A stretch of 64,000 nucleotides of DNA from Paramyrothecium sp. XJ0827. Taxonomy: Eukaryota > Ascomycota > Sordariomycetes > Hypocreales > Stachybotryaceae. The stretch is taken from positions 2,604,001-2,668,000 of the forward strand of contig JAJFPB010000006.1 in the NCBI GenBank assembly GCA_020881915.1, read 5' to 3'. This document shows positions 12,726-25,228 of the stretch, piece after piece (the first letter of the stretch is position 1; the number at the start of each line of letters is the position of its first letter). The notes under the pieces were generated by a model that was not told the origin of the DNA, did not search any database, and worked only from the letters and a program-made list of their open reading frames with translations. Made by a program: the position numbers and the translations under genes.

Positions 12726-15371
12726 ATGTCGGGGCCGCCTCCAACCCCCGACCCGCCACGACGGCCCCTCCACGAGCGATCCAGCTCTCAGAACAACAGG
12801 CCCGGCATTCGAATCGTTCCCTACAGCCCGCCTCGTCTTAGTTCTGATGGCTCTACCAATTCACGTGTGGTTTCTCGAAATGAAGTCGATAATTCGTCGC
12901 TGCGATCATCGCAGGCTCGGCAATCGTCTGTGGAGAGCACCCCTGGCCCTGACTGTCAGGCCGCACCCGAGCTTCATGTTTCAGCACTGAGACGTTCCAC
13001 GGGCCCCGTCTCCCCCAACCTCAGCCCAGTCAAGGAGCCACCAACCAATCTTGGTGCACCCGCTTTGCCCCCTTCGCCCATGCGACGCCAGAAGAAGGTC
13101 ATCAGTATCAACTCTGACAAGACTTTTTCGCTCGTCGCTCAATCTCGCTCGGCCTCGTCCAGATCCGACTCCGTCAGATCTCCACTATCTTCTTTAACCA
13201 CCCCAAGGAGCTCCTATGGCCGTTCCTCAGACACATGGACGGAGGAGCGCCCTAGTTCACCTCTGACACCACTTGCCGAGCACTCCCCGTCTCCGGAATC
13301 GTCCCCTTCACCGGCTTCAAAACAGAACCCTGCTTCAAATTCTCCTTGGAACTATCGCTTAGTCGGAGGTCTACGCAAAGTGCGCAATACCCCCGAATCT
13401 AAGGACAAGCAGTCCGTGGCACCCTCTAAAACTCGCTCTCGCTCGTCTTCCGAATCCTCCCTCCATGTCCTGCCAGTGCTTCTCCCTCCAGAGCAAGGCC
13501 CCATTCCCTCTCTTTCCAATAAAGAATCGTTTCAGTCGTCACACTCAGACTCAACCACTTCTGAAACAGCTAACTACAAGGTGCACCAACAAAGCTCCCC
13601 CGTTGTCCGTTCTGACTCTATTGCTCCTGGTCCTGCCACTGACCTCGACGAACTGCCACCATCTTCGAGTCACTCCAACTACCAAGTTCACCACGCATCT
13701 TCCTTTGACAGCCTGTCACTAAACGAACCCGGACGACCACAAACCGGCGACAGCGATGCTAATTACGTTGTACACGACGGATCTTCCTTGTCTCTCGCTC
13801 CCTCCAGAACTCGGCTGAGATCAGAATATTCTCAGGAAAGTCTAATTGTGCCTCCGCTAAGACCCATTAGACGGAGATCCTTTGAGGTTTCCAGCGTGAC
13901 AAAATCCCGATCTCGTGATTCACTTCGAACCGGCTCTTTGACTTCGCTTTCCACCATCATCAGCCAGGAAGCAACTCGCGCCTTATTTGCTGGTGCTGCG
14001 CGCATACAGATACCACCCCAGCTTCACCGACAGAATTCAAGGAGTGCCTTGGCCGCCAGCAACTCCCACACGACGCAAATGATCACTGGGCATCCCCATC
14101 AATGGAGCTCTCAGCTGTCCACTGTCGCGTCCGAAAGTGAAGGTGGCAGCGAACCACCCTCGCGTTCCGTGTCGTCGCTCTCAGCTCCCGGTCGCCGTGG
14201 CAGTGGCGTGAGCAGTGGACATGGCCGACGAGTTTTGAGTATTTCCTCGACTCTTAGCGGCCTTGAAGAGAACTCTCCACAGCCATCACCTCAGCCATCG
14301 CATTCGAGAAGTGGCTCCCTCGAATATCCTCAAGCGACTTATCAGCGGCAGCACGCTCGAGACTCTTATGCAGTCCCCTTACGCTTGGTGCGCGATCACG
14401 ACGAAGACGGAGATGGACTGGCAGATCTAGAAGCTCTCCACCACCGGCCTTCACGCACTCGGTTGAATGGAACTCTGTCAAACAGATCATCAGATCGGAA
14501 CCTGCGATCTTCTGGTAGCTCTCGAACAAACAGCTTGACTTCACAAACATTTCCCACCTGGGCTCGGTATGTACATGTCAAACACAGAAAGCTAGGCAAT
14601 TGTAACGCTAACACGAATGCGATAGTTTATACTATGGAAGCGGAGAACGACGTTTACTCACAGTGCCTTCGTCCGACTCCATGTTTTCGCAATTTAACGA
14701 TAGCCGACCAGTCAGCACTTTCCTCCATAAGGCCCCAAGCCTTGAGCGCCTCGCTGGCAATCTTTATAGTCCTCGCCGCCGACCACGAGATCAGCAGCCG
14801 CAATCCAACGCACCTGCTGAATCGTCTCGAAGATCCATGGACATTACTCCTAACCCAATAATGAGTATCGCGCGCGGTCTGAAGAAGCAGACTTCCAGTA
14901 TTTGGTCGCCACATTTGCACCGCGACAAGCGGGCTAATGCCTACAGCATGTGGGAGCCGCCCGCTGTGGACTGGTCAAACGAAAAGGGCAGTCCTAAGAG
15001 GCGAAATCTTCAATTTGTCCTGTTTGTGGTTGGGTTTGTGTTTCCATTTGGTAAGTGCTGTCTGCCTCAGTGCTGTCAAGGCCTTCTTCGAAATGCCGCA
15101 ATTCTAACACGGACTTACAGCTTGGATGATTGGCGCTTTGCTACCACTCCCGCCAAACCCTCAAGACAAAATATACGACCAAGAAGCCCAAAGTACGAGC
15201 CACATCGACTTGGAGACGAATTTGTCGACATCGGCAGCAGGCCTCTCGGAAGCACGCTATAGACATATCCAATGGTGGAGAAGCGTCAACCGCGGCATGT
15301 CTATCGTCGGTATCCTGGTGATTGGTGCCATTATTGCTTTAAGCGTGGTTGGCGTTCGGCAACAATGGTGA
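12726..15371 (+). CDS. Serine-rich protein with two C-terminal membrane segments, function unknown
   Basis: Three exons, 12726-14566, 14626-15050, 15121-15371; 838 aa. The first 600 residues are low complexity, rich in Ser, Pro and Arg, and probably disordered with many possible phosphorylation sites. Three copies of a short motif [A/S]NYxVHxxSS start at about residues 283, 318 and 346. The C-terminus has a hydrophobic segment before and across the last intron (FVLFVVGFVFPF-AWMIGALLPLP) and a second just before the end (VGILVIGAIIALSVVGV), so it is likely tail-anchored by two helices. The layout resembles conserved 'serine-rich protein' entries of filamentous fungi; I know of no assigned function. 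First ATG in frame is 12726. Confidence 0.8.
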
Positions 15372-15927
15372 GACTGAATATTCTTGGTATCCAGACCAGG
15401 CGCAACTTTACGATTCCTTCGACTTTTTCCCGCATTTGACGGACATTCGACGATTCAACGATATTACGAAATTTATTACACAATCTTGGTTTACCGAACC
15501 ACTTTCTAGACGGGATTTCTTCCATTGTACGCAACAACGATTGCCTTTCAAACCTTTTCTTTTTCTTTTTCTACCTGTATCATTACCTGGGCTGTCAATT
15601 TTGCCCCCTCTACAACAGACAACGCAACGTCATTCGACCACGACCATCTGATACGACCAATTTTGCGATGCAACGGCCACGGTTCTATCCCCGAACTCTT
15701 TTCATAGCAATCTCTTGTCCATGTACAAATTTAATGATCTACGTACACTCATTACGATTACCGTACTCGAATTTCATGCCACCTAGGTAGCTCTATCTTA
15801 GATTCTTTATAGTCAATCAACCCAATCATACACAGCACCTCTAATCGCCTTGTCGCTCACACTTATCTTTGTCAATTACTTCCAGCCTGATTGATGCCTT
15901 CCTTCCTTAAGCCATAGAGCATTGTGC
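15372..15927. other. Convergent 3' region
   Basis: 556 bases between the stop codons of two converging genes; it should contain both 3' untranslated regions. T-rich and C/T-rich patches near 15560-15600 are compatible with 3' processing signals. No gene is seen. Confidence 0.45.
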
Positions 15928-17798
15928 TCAGTTCTCTTTCTTGCTCTCTCTGGCCTCGATCTCGCCTCTAATTTCTTCGATGGCCTCGTTGATATCACGT
16001 TCCGGATCCTTAGAGATACCGAGAATCGGCTCTCTGCCAGTGATGCTCTCTGTACTCACGGAGCGGACAAGTCGGGCACTAGCCTTCCCGGTCCGCTTCT
16101 CGAGTTGTTTCTTGACCATGGCCTTTCCAGGAGAGGCAAAGAAGCCCAGCGCTCCAATGGTCCAGATGAGTGCATAATTGTACACCTGACTCCATGCCCA
16201 CAGAGAGCCACCGAGCGACAGGACGAGGAAAGGTATTGTCGCGAAAGAAAAGGTCAGTTGAGTGACAAGCCAGGTCAAAATATCATAGTATTTCTTGGTT
16301 GGTGAGGGGTTGCCAGTAACCGGGTCCAGAAAGAAGGGTCTGATTTGGCGTCGGAAGTCTGAACAGTACGTTAGTATTCGCACGATAAATATGACTACGA
16401 ACGCATCTACACTTACTCTTGGCTGCGGTCTGAATCAGACTTGCAAGTATGAAGGTGAGGTAGTAGCCGGGGTGGAAACCATGCCACAGTGCGCTGGTAG
16501 CAAACGTGATCAGGCTGGCACGGAAACCTGGTTTCTTCCCTCTAGGTGTTACACGCAGGTACACGTAATTGCGCAACCAATTGTTGGTATTCATGTTCCA
16601 ACCCGCTAGCAAGGTTCGCGGATTTTGAGCCGTCTCGACCATCCATGGATCGATGTTCTGCAGACGATTCCACGAAGCTTTGCCAGTTACGGGATCCACT
16701 CCATTGTAACCCAAGCCGGTAAGAATGCAAGCACCTTCGGTCAAAGTCCAGACGCCGTAGTACTTGAAACGAGCGACGAAGCTGACCATGTACATGATCC
16801 ATATCCGGTGGAGTAGTCCGTAGGTGGGATAAGTAGGTGACGTGAGTTCGCTGTGGTCGAAATGCGGCGCGAACTTGACGAAAAGCCCAATCCAGATCAG
16901 GCCAATTATCGACTTGATAGTGGCAGGCGTACCGCTGCGCGGGATCTTGCGCTTCTTCCTTACGGGAGGCTTCTTCGCAGGATCGATGTTGGCGGGAACG
17001 TCAAACATGGTAGTGTCAAGCCAAGCGCGGTATTCGGTAAAGTCAAAGGCAGGTCCCGCCAGCAGGGACGGGAAAAAGAAGATGTAGCCGGCGTAGTCGA
17101 GCAGCGAGGGGAGTTCCTTGAGCCTGTGGCTCTTCTGGAAATCCGAGAGCGTGTCGTCCGGAAGTTGGCCATCGGCGACGTTCCAGCAGAAGGCACTGAT
17201 TTTCATGACCAGGACCATCTGAGTGCCAGTAATGTCGATGGTGGACGGGCTATTGGCTAGCTGACGCGATATATGGCTGACCGACATGTGAGTCATGGTA
17301 AATGCGAAGCCAATCCATGGCATATAAGGGCTATCGCGAAAGAAGAAGGCAATGGCATAGGCTCCGCCGGCGCTGAGGAGAACCGTGTACAAGCCATCCC
17401 ACAAGTCGAAGATGCCCACTAAGTAGAAGAGCGAAACGCTGGAAAAGGGATCCGAGTCAGACAGCGAACAGCGGCGGTAGAAAACACGGGGAGCTCTCAC
17501 CTGATAGCGAAAAGGTTCTTATGCCAGGGGGTTGCATCGGGGACTCGCTTCAACAGACCAGCAAGCGGGTATGAGAGCAAAAGGCAGAAGATGAGCTTGA
17601 CTACAGAGGAGAGGAGAGTTAATATCCGTATTCCAAAGAGTCTCGCGGAAAATATTTAAAGCAACGTACGCTCATCTGGAGAAGCCCCGATCAATGTCGA
17701 GGCCTTCTGGAAACCTGCGGAGAGATATCGTGTCAGTCGATTCACAAGAGGCGTTGACGTCAGGGCAGCTACTCACCCGCATGGATGAAGGGAATCAT
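15928..17798 (-). CDS. ALE1: Lysophospholipid acyltransferase (MBOAT family, Ale1/LPT1 type)
   Basis: ER membrane O-acyltransferase that re-acylates lysophospholipids in the Lands cycle. Five exons on the minus strand: 17798-17777, 17714-17670, 17600-17501, 17438-16417, 16358-15928; 539 aa. The first three small exons are required to build the conserved start MIPFIHAGFQKASTLIGASP and KRVPDATPWHKNLFAI. MBOAT features are the many hydrophobic helices and the histidine block SALWHGFHPGYYLTF, which carries the catalytic His. SWNRLQNIDPW and WNMNTNNWLRNYVYLR are typical of the Ale1 branch. The C-terminus is acidic and charged (DINEAIEEIRGEIEARESKKEN). Tandem with VRG4. Confidence 0.94.
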
Positions 17799-19089
17799 GC
17801 TGGGCAGGACAGCAAAGCCAAGAGGCGATGAATGAAAATGAGTTTACAAACGAAATGAGCACGGCGGAGAGATCAAGCCATCCTCTATAGTAGTAGAAAA
17901 GAGTCTGCGTCACTTGATAGGTAAGGAAACAATTGACGTTGGCGAGAAAGACGGTGGAGGACGTTCAACCTGTGAAGCTGGCGTTGGAGCTGATGGCTGG
18001 GCGCTGGCTCGTCGGGAGGAACCTGCAGGGTGCGACATATAAGCGTTGGGGCTTTATTTTAAGGGTGGTATTTTTCATTAGCCCTGCCAGCGAGGTACCT
18101 GACCCAACCGCAACCAGGTTGGGACGCTTCTGCATGGTTTTGGCATGTGACGTATCCACCAGGTACTCGACGACGTCAGGTACCTGACGCGACAGGCGTC
18201 AGCTTTCCCACCATTTTGCCTCGGGGTCCCTCTTTTGCCCCTGATTCTTTTCAGCATCTTGCGACCTGGTAAGTTCCACACCAAGAAGTCGCTACAATGT
18301 CAGCATTAGTTGTCCTGAAATGCTGGCCATTCGGCTGGGCCCTCGACACCATTCTGGATATGAGACACGACAGAAATCTCGACCATCGCACCTCCAAAGT
18401 TGCAGCACTCATGATTTTAACAGTCCCTTTACGCGGGCCTCGGATTGATGATTGCAGAACTTCTGAGTATGAAAGAAACAGTGTCTCGCGACTCTCCCAC
18501 GAGGTAATGGCTCAGAAGCAAGTCATTCCTTCAATTATCAGAATTTCCTTCGGTCACCTGGACTTGAAAGCCGTCCGTCACATGAGCTCATACAGGCTTC
18601 CACCTTCGTCTCCACTAAATCAGTCATCGTACATTTGAAATCAACTGGCGATAAAGTCGCCATCTAGCTAGCTGTCATCTATCATAGCCGAACGCCATGT
18701 TACTGACCTGTATTCAACCATGGCACTCTAACACGCCGAACTCCCACCATACTGTCCTTTATCAACACAAGCCACGGGTTTCATGAAAAGTAGAACGTGA
18801 TCCTCCATCTAGCAGCCCACCACCATGTACTTGAATCTGCACTGTGGATGGGTTTTATCGTGTAATCCAAATCGTGGAAGCTTTCGTGCAACGTAAATTA
18901 CTTTTTCGCTCCAACAGGGAAGTTGTGATGAATTCGATAGATACCCCTCGGGAGACGGAGTTGCCTGTCATCCGCTCAGTCATTCTCCCGGCTAGCGATT
19001 CATCCAATCCTAGATCGGACACGCAACATCTGATGGAATGATTGGCTAAAATCAGCCATCCGCTGAACGCCTTGCGCCCGTTAATTTGT
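17799..19089. other. Spacer upstream of ALE1, downstream of VRG4
   Basis: 1.29 kb without a supported gene. At 18090-18195, about 300 bases upstream of the ALE1 start, GGTACCTGAC occurs twice in a stretch with further GACGTC/GGTACTCGAC elements, a possible regulatory cluster. The 114-codon open frame near 18297 has no recognisable domain and is not called. Confidence 0.45.
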
Positions 19090-20470
19090 CTATGAGTTCG
19101 CGTCGCGGTTGCTCTGGGCGCTCGCGCTCATCATGGGTCTGGTCATGGGCAACGAGTCCTTGGGGCTGCGTGACTGCAACACACGGGAGTATGCGTAAAC
19201 GATGCCACTAATGAAACCGATAAAGATGGCTGAAATGCTGCCAGTCGTCACAGGCGCCGCGAAGAAAACGATGCCGCTGATCGCAATGGGGAGTTTGTTG
19301 AGTGCTCCAACCATAGAGTATGTCGTCGATGACGTGACACGGATGCACCAGGCTGAGCAATAAGAGATAAAGATGGCAACCAGTCCAGAGTAAACGATGC
19401 CGATTGTGATCCGATTGCGAGTCTCAGGCGGGAAGTTCATGGCGAAATTGGTGCTTGACCAATCCTCCGTGAGGAGGGAGCAAATAACAAGGACTGGAAT
19501 GGTCAGGAGGTTGTTGTAATACATAGCTAGAAGGTCTTCATTAGCATGTTGCGCCCTCGAACGTCCTCCTCAACCTCCGTGGAAAGTGGATAAATGTCAC
19601 TTACTGTCCCAATCCTTAAAGTTCATCTTCTTGATAACCTTGCGCATGCCCAAGACGTACGAGGCGCTGCAGAAGACATTGAGACCCATCCAGGCATATC
19701 CAGCATTGAGGGTCGACATGGCTGCCGAGGCATCCACGCCTACCGCACCACCGGAAATGGCGTGCTGAATATCGGCCCAAGCTGCCACAACCGAACTCAA
19801 CACCATAAGACCAAACGAAAGCAAAGCGAGCGGTGTAACGCCGCCGCCAAACCAAAGAACCTCACCATAGGCGATGACAATGATGGTCAAGTTCTTGAAA
19901 ATGGTGTATACCGGCACAGAAAGAAACTGCAGGGCTTTCGTGCTACTGTAGATCATTCCTACCAGGAGGAGCGAGATGGGAAACCCTGCCTGGTGGGTTA
20001 GCTTGGAACTGTGATGACTTCGGTGTTGTAATCGACCGCGAACGTACACTTTTTGGCTCTGTCGGAATCGAAAGGTGCAAGAGCGCGGATCAGACCGGCC
20101 TGCTTGCACGCCATGATCGCGGCAATAGAAACAATAGCCTGGGCAAGTTTCGATTAGTGCTTGTCGTAGAGGAGCGCGCGGGTCCACGGCATACCTGTAC
20201 AGCTAAATAGAAGAAGTTGAGGTTCCAGAAACTGCCCGACACAACATACTTGTTGACCACAGTCATACTGATCGAGGAGAGGCAGTATGCCAGGATGGAC
20301 AAGGGCGGACTGTTGTCGAGTCTCGACATCGATTGCGTGAGGCCATGGGGGCCGACATTGTTGGATCTTCGTTGTGACGATGATCTAGCCACGAAAGCGT
20401 CCTTCTCACTGCCATTGAAGGCAGTGCTAGGCATGCGCACGACGTGGTCGTCGCTTTTCTTGGTATCCAT
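19090..20470 (-). CDS. VRG4: GDP-mannose transporter, Golgi
   Basis: Nucleotide-sugar antiporter that imports GDP-mannose into the Golgi lumen for protein and lipid mannosylation. Four exons on the minus strand: 20470-20195, 20138-20048, 19985-19605, 19526-19090; 394 aa. The GDP-mannose binding signature GALNK is present ([15 protein letters not shown]) near residue 317, with about ten hydrophobic helices and the conserved [21 protein letters not shown] block. The donor at 20047 (GTACGT) rather than the overlapping GTGTAC is chosen because only it keeps the frame, giving AKKWFPISLLL. A hydrophilic N-terminus of about 55 residues faces the cytosol. No odd residues were noticed. Confidence 0.95.
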
Positions 20471-21241
20471 TTTCGATGTTGATGGGCGGAAAGATCGGGG
20501 TGGTCGACTTGAATCACTCGATCGGATACGGAGGCGACGACTTTGGACACACCTTCGGGCCGGGCAATGTCCAGGAAACGAGCGAGTGAACGCCGGGAGC
20601 TTGGGGCGAATGAAAGACTCTTGACTAAAACGATCGACTCATGTGTGCCAACCGGTGCAGGGGGAAGGCTCGCGTGCAATGGAAGTCGAGAACTTGTCCT
20701 TTTTGCTGAAAATGTCTATCCTCCCTTTACCCCCTTTTGGTACCTGGACGCGTCTCATTTACAGCCACCAGCGTAGCCGACGTGGTAACTTTACTTTAGC
20801 CTGTGCCTGTTATCCCCTTTCGACCTAGCGTGGTATCCCAACTTAGTCATGCATTAGCTCAACCCATCCGTTTCCCTGAAATGGACGCATTGGATGAAGC
20901 GGTATACCTTCACAACGTGACACATACGGGCAATGAATTATCGAGTGTGTTCATTAGGACATGAAACATCCCATTATACGGCAGTTTATCTCCCGGCTCT
21001 TGAATAGCTTATGGCACATGATGTCCTTTTAAAATGCGCAGCCCGACAACAAGAATCCTGCGTGCCAAGTTGGATCAAACATGCTTCTCTACCATCGCGC
21101 CCAAGAAGGCCAGCATTCTTTAACAGTATGGGAGCAAAGTACCGAACCAATGTTTGTTAGAATAGATCGTGCATGATATTACTTCGAGGCGAATTGGGAG
21201 GCATAGGGAAAAGGGGGTGGGTGGCTTCTTCGTCGTTAAAC
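20471..21241. other. Spacer upstream of VRG4
   Basis: 771 bases holding the VRG4 promoter and leader and the 3' region of the dehydrogenase gene. Nothing else was recognised. Confidence 0.4.
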
Positions 21242-22321
21242 TCAGGCGGCGGCCTCAACACCACCCTCAGTGGCAGGGTTGTCGTCAACAGTGTCTTTCT
21301 CCATATCAGGTGCTACAGGAAAGTTGAGGTGTTTCCAATCCTCCAGTTCCTCTGTGACTGATCGCATTCTATCACGAATACTTTCAATTGCATAGCTGCC
21401 GAGGAGGAGCCTTAGTGGCGGATATGAGCAGTGCGCAAGCTGCCATATGAGTTCTGCACATTTCACTGCGCTCGTGGGCTGCCGATCGCCAAGCCACTGG
21501 ACCATGCGTCTGGCGTGTAGGGCCGGCGATGTGGCATGCGCGTAGCCCTCGCTTGGGGCCTTGATGAGGAAATGGCCCCATGTGGGCAGCGGATGATTGC
21601 CCGTGTCAGGCTCATCGCGTCGTACCAAGCCGGGCTCGATCAGCGTCGCTTTGATGTTGAACGCGTCTGTCTCGTAAAGCATGGCCTCGATGAGACCCTC
21701 CACGGCGTACTTGGTTGCGCAATATGGGCCCAGACCCGGCACTCCAAGGGCTCCGGATGTAGAACTGAAAATCAGGTAACGACCAGCATTCTGCCTCCGG
21801 AAGTAGGGCAGGGTCGCGTGGATTATGTGCAGAGTTCCCATGAAGTTCGTCTCGAACTGGTTACGCAAGTCGTGTTCATCTTGGTCCTCACAGGAACCAA
21901 TCACGCCGTAGCCCGAGCAGTTTGCCACGATGTCTATCCGCCCAAACTGTGCTAGAGTGGCGTGGACAACGCGGTTCACGGATTCGCGGGAGCGGACATC
22001 GCATAGCACCCCTAGACAGTTGGCATGAATGTCCCTCATTTCCTCGGGGGTGCTCTCAAAGACGCGGCCAACTGAGGCCACAAGGTCTCCGCGGGACAAA
22101 GCACATTTTACGAGGGAGCGGCCCATGTGGCCCGTCCCGCCAAAGACCTATTCAGAAGTGAGCAGATGAATAGACGGTCGCTAGAGAATTGAATCACCAA
22201 CAATCCATACGAGCTGCTTTGTCGAGCCTGTGGCCGGCGGCGGCTCGCAACTAGCTGGGAGCTGAAGCCGCGGCTTGCCTTGGCCTTCGCCCTCGTCTGC
22301 TGTGTCACCGTGGCCTTCCAT
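21242..22321 (-). CDS. Short-chain dehydrogenase/reductase
   Basis: NAD(P)-dependent classical SDR of unknown substrate. Two exons, 22321-22202 and 22147-21242, 341 aa, with a 54-nt intron (GTTGGT donor, TCTGAATAG acceptor). The junction rebuilds the nucleotide-binding motif VWIVFGGTGHMGRSLV near residues 38-53, an atypical reading of the usual TGxxxGxG. Further SDR marks: CDVRSRESV (Asp of the adenine pocket), NCSGYG (for NAG), SSTSGALG (catalytic Ser region) and YCATK (catalytic Tyr and Lys). An acidic, Gly-rich tail of about 37 residues precedes the domain; its ATG is the only one in frame before the intron, but an extra upstream exon is possible. Tandem with ADI1. Confidence 0.85.
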
Positions 22322-22924
22322 GACCTTGCCTTGGATTGCGCTGGAGGCGGAAGCGAAGCCCGCTGTCAAACGGCAAAACGAAGGACAAAGGTCCTCGGAG
22401 GTGCAGGGGTAATGGCAAGCACTGGAGGCTTGAACATTAAGGGCGGCCAGAGAGATTGGTTTGTTAGATCAACAGGAGTGTGAAGGGTACTAAATGTAAG
22501 GCACGGTTCACTACAAGGTACTGATGAGCTACGAGTGTGGTGCACCTGCGGGGCAACCTTGTTCCAATTGCTTTTAACTCACGAGCACCACATTCATGAC
22601 AATCTCCTATTGTCCACGTATCAGCAACTTAGGATCTATCTCTGGACGATGGCAAACATTCGCTTCATGAAAAGAAAAATCTAGCTGTGAAATCCAGGAT
22701 TTGGAAGCCAATAAAGTCTCAAGGCACCCCCGATGCTATATGGCAGGACAGGACTGGAAACAGTGGTTCTAAGGTAAGGTCATTGCTATTGTGCATCGCT
22801 AAAAAGAAACGCGAGGTATGCTTAAAGTCGCGCAGGTGGGATGCCATATCGGCATCTGCGCCATTCTATGTTTCAAGCCCCAAGCGGTATGTGGGAAATG
22901 CCCGTTTACTCCAAAGGCCTTGCC
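22322..22924. other. Spacer between ADI1 and the SDR gene
   Basis: 603 bases upstream of the SDR start and downstream of the ADI1 stop. No gene or repeat is recognised. Confidence 0.4.
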
Positions 22925-23551
22925 TTAATTGCCCAGGAAGGTCTTGACGTATTCCTTTCGGTGAGTGTTGTCGTCGAGTTCGGGGCACCGGTTCAAAGGC
23001 GTCCATTTAGGCTCATCCTTGAACAATCGCATGGCATGGACGTACTTTATCCTCGCATTAGTTAAAAGCAGAGAACAAACATACGCCGCACTTACATTGG
23101 ACTCGTCAGTGGTGAAACGATGATATATACCGGCGGGCAGGATGAGCAGGTCGTCCTTTTCCAGCTGAACGCGGACCCAGCCATCGTCTTCGCTTCGAAC
23201 ATCGAAGTATCCCTGCCCGCCTCGAATGTATCGAATCTCTTCGTCCTCGTGCAGGTGTTCGTGGAAGAATGTCTTGACCTTTTCCTCGTAGACGGCTCCC
23301 ATCTTCTCGGGTGACACGGTAATTTCGTCTCGGTTCTTGTAACCTCTTTCCTCCGCCAGCTTATCAACGCCCGCAAGGTCCGGAAAGTGGAAGTAATGGA
23401 CACCTAGTTTGCCGAGCGCATCGACATCAACGGCGCGACCGGAATCGTGGGGAAGTCGCTGGTCGCCCTACAACTGGTAGGTGAGTGGAATTCAGTACGG
23501 TAGATATTGGTTCTGACGGACCGGAAGATTATCATATAGATAAGCCTTCAT
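22925..23551 (-). CDS. ADI1: Acireductone dioxygenase (methionine salvage)
   Basis: Metal-dependent cupin enzyme that oxidises acireductone to 2-keto-4-methylthiobutyrate and formate (Fe form) in the methionine salvage pathway. Three exons on the minus strand: 23551-23522, 23467-23096, 23044-22925; 173 aa, the usual ARD length. Exon 1 is only ten codons ([10 protein letters not shown]) and continues into [11 protein letters not shown]. Metal ligands are visible in [14 protein letters not shown] (two His and Glu) and in GIYHRFT (third His). The conserved C-terminal [15 protein letters not shown] is complete. Introns are 54 and 51 nt. Nothing appears broken. Confidence 0.96.
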
Positions 23552-24425
23552 GATGATGTTTTCCTGGTTGGATGAATCTGTCGATGGAATGCACAGCTGC
23601 TATATTCGATTCTCGGTTGGCGATGCGATGACGAAGGTTTGATGGAGGGGCATAGAAAACCTGGCTACTAGTCGAGCCTACACCTAGACTACTGGCGGGG
23701 TTGATGTCGCCATCTGCAGCGCGCATTCGCATGCAAGCTGATAGGCCAAGGGACGTTGGGGGTCCAACGTGCGCTGTAAGTGTACCGTAGTTTGTTAAAT
23801 CTTTGGCCGGAACAAACGGCGCTAAGTTGATGCTTTTACACTTTCCAAAGGGCTGCAGCACCGAGGAATGAGCTTCATCACTTTTGCTATATAAACCATG
23901 CAACTTTTCAACGGGTGCTCAAGGCTCAGAGAGTGTCGCCGGATTTTTTCTCGAATATACGTTGCATTCATTCCACCCCTGTCTTATGTCTTCCGTGGAG
24001 GAAAGTATTACTTAGGAAAAGTCTCTCTGGAGATGCATCTTGGTGGCAACCAAACAGAACTCACATTGTTGCAAGGATACGTCTCACCTGTTTTGTCTTT
24101 TGGAAAACTGAGTAGATCGGCAGCTGCACAAAATAAAAGTTTCTTGGAACACATGGAAATAACTGCTTAATTGTGAATGCAGGGATGATGAGCAAATGTC
24201 GTATGCTTGGATTGTACCGAATCCACCAGGGGATCCTGACTCTATTTCATGAGGCCTTGTAAATATGCTGCTCAAGATATCTTATTAACACAAATTTCGC
24301 TAGTTTTATCCGAACGCCTCCGCATATCTCGTGGCCCTGAACGCCCCCAGCTTGTGAAGGGAGCAAGGGCTAGCAATCTAATCATAACCTATGAGACCCT
24401 GAACTCTCATGGGCTCAGTGCTTCG
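23552..24425. other. Spacer upstream of ADI1, downstream of the Derlin gene
   Basis: 874 bases with no supported gene. Several short open frames exist but none shows a domain or a splice-consistent partner. Confidence 0.4.
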
Positions 24426-25228
24426 TCAATGTAACTCTGGAGCTGCCGCATCTGGTGCGCGAGCTACCATAACATCGTGATCGGTGCCGTCCGTTATGCC
24501 GTCGGCCGGTCGTCCCTCGAAGATTCGCCGCCACCAGCCGGGAGGATCAAGGGGTCTGGAGCCGTTGTGAAGCGGAGGGTACACATCTGTGAAAAAGTAC
24601 CAAACATGGCCAATGACAACCCCCATGATCTCGTCTTTGGGGATCGTTCCATGCATGAACAAGCTAAAGCCCATGAGGACCCAAGGAAGATAGGGTGCGG
24701 TGAAGACCAGCAGTCCAAGAAAGCTGAGTCTAGTATCGGGGTTGCGGCGTGACCAAATGTATACCAACGTTGACGACAATGGGTGTCCGAGGAAGGGCAT
24801 GGAAACGAGGGGCGAAATGGCCAACAAACAGGTCATGGAATAGAGGAGGAGCCACGAGAAGTGCGCTGGGGAACGACCGGACGATTCTTCGAGTAAGCGA
24901 GAGTAGCGTTGCATGAAGTATATCTGGAACACCAGGTCGAGCGAGAACGGACCGAAGTATAGGAACGTGGTTAACATCCGCCAGTACTAAGTGGAAGGTC
25001 AGCAACCCCATAGCCTGAATATGTGTTCGTCGTTCATTGTGCAGTACAGACCTGGGACTTGCTGAAGACGGCTCGGAAACTGTAGAACAGTTGAAATGGC
25101 GTCACCATGTGGCACTGGACCAGAGCGCTCGTCAAGACAGTCGCAACAGTCCACCAACGAGTGCAAACCGGCATTTCCCAAAACCATTCCTCCAAGGGCA
25201 AGCGGCCACCGTCCATTACTTGATCCAT
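24426..25228 (-). CDS. DER1: Derlin (Der1-like), ER-associated degradation
   Basis: Rhomboid-like pseudoprotease of the ER membrane that helps retrotranslocate misfolded proteins in ERAD. Two exons, 25228-25052 and 24986-24426, with a 65-nt intron; 245 aa. The N-terminus MDQVMDGGRLPLEEWFWEMP, the WWRT-like WTVATVLTSAL, and YWRMLTTFLYFGPFSLDLVFQIYFMQRYSR across the junction are Derlin hallmarks. Several hydrophobic helices follow, then GHVWYFFTDVYPP. The C-terminal tail is polar, without an obvious SHP box, which favours the Der1 over the Dfm1 type. Divergent from the CENP-A gene. Confidence 0.93.

Noticed and set aside
18297..18638. 113-codon open frame with an ATG
   Set aside because: No domain or homologous feel; composition is that of spacer DNA.
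19090..25228. A secondary-metabolite or nutrient cluster (transporter, SDR, dioxygenase together)
   Set aside because: The neighbours are GDP-mannose transporter, ADI1 and Derlin, all housekeeping; one SDR does not make a cluster.
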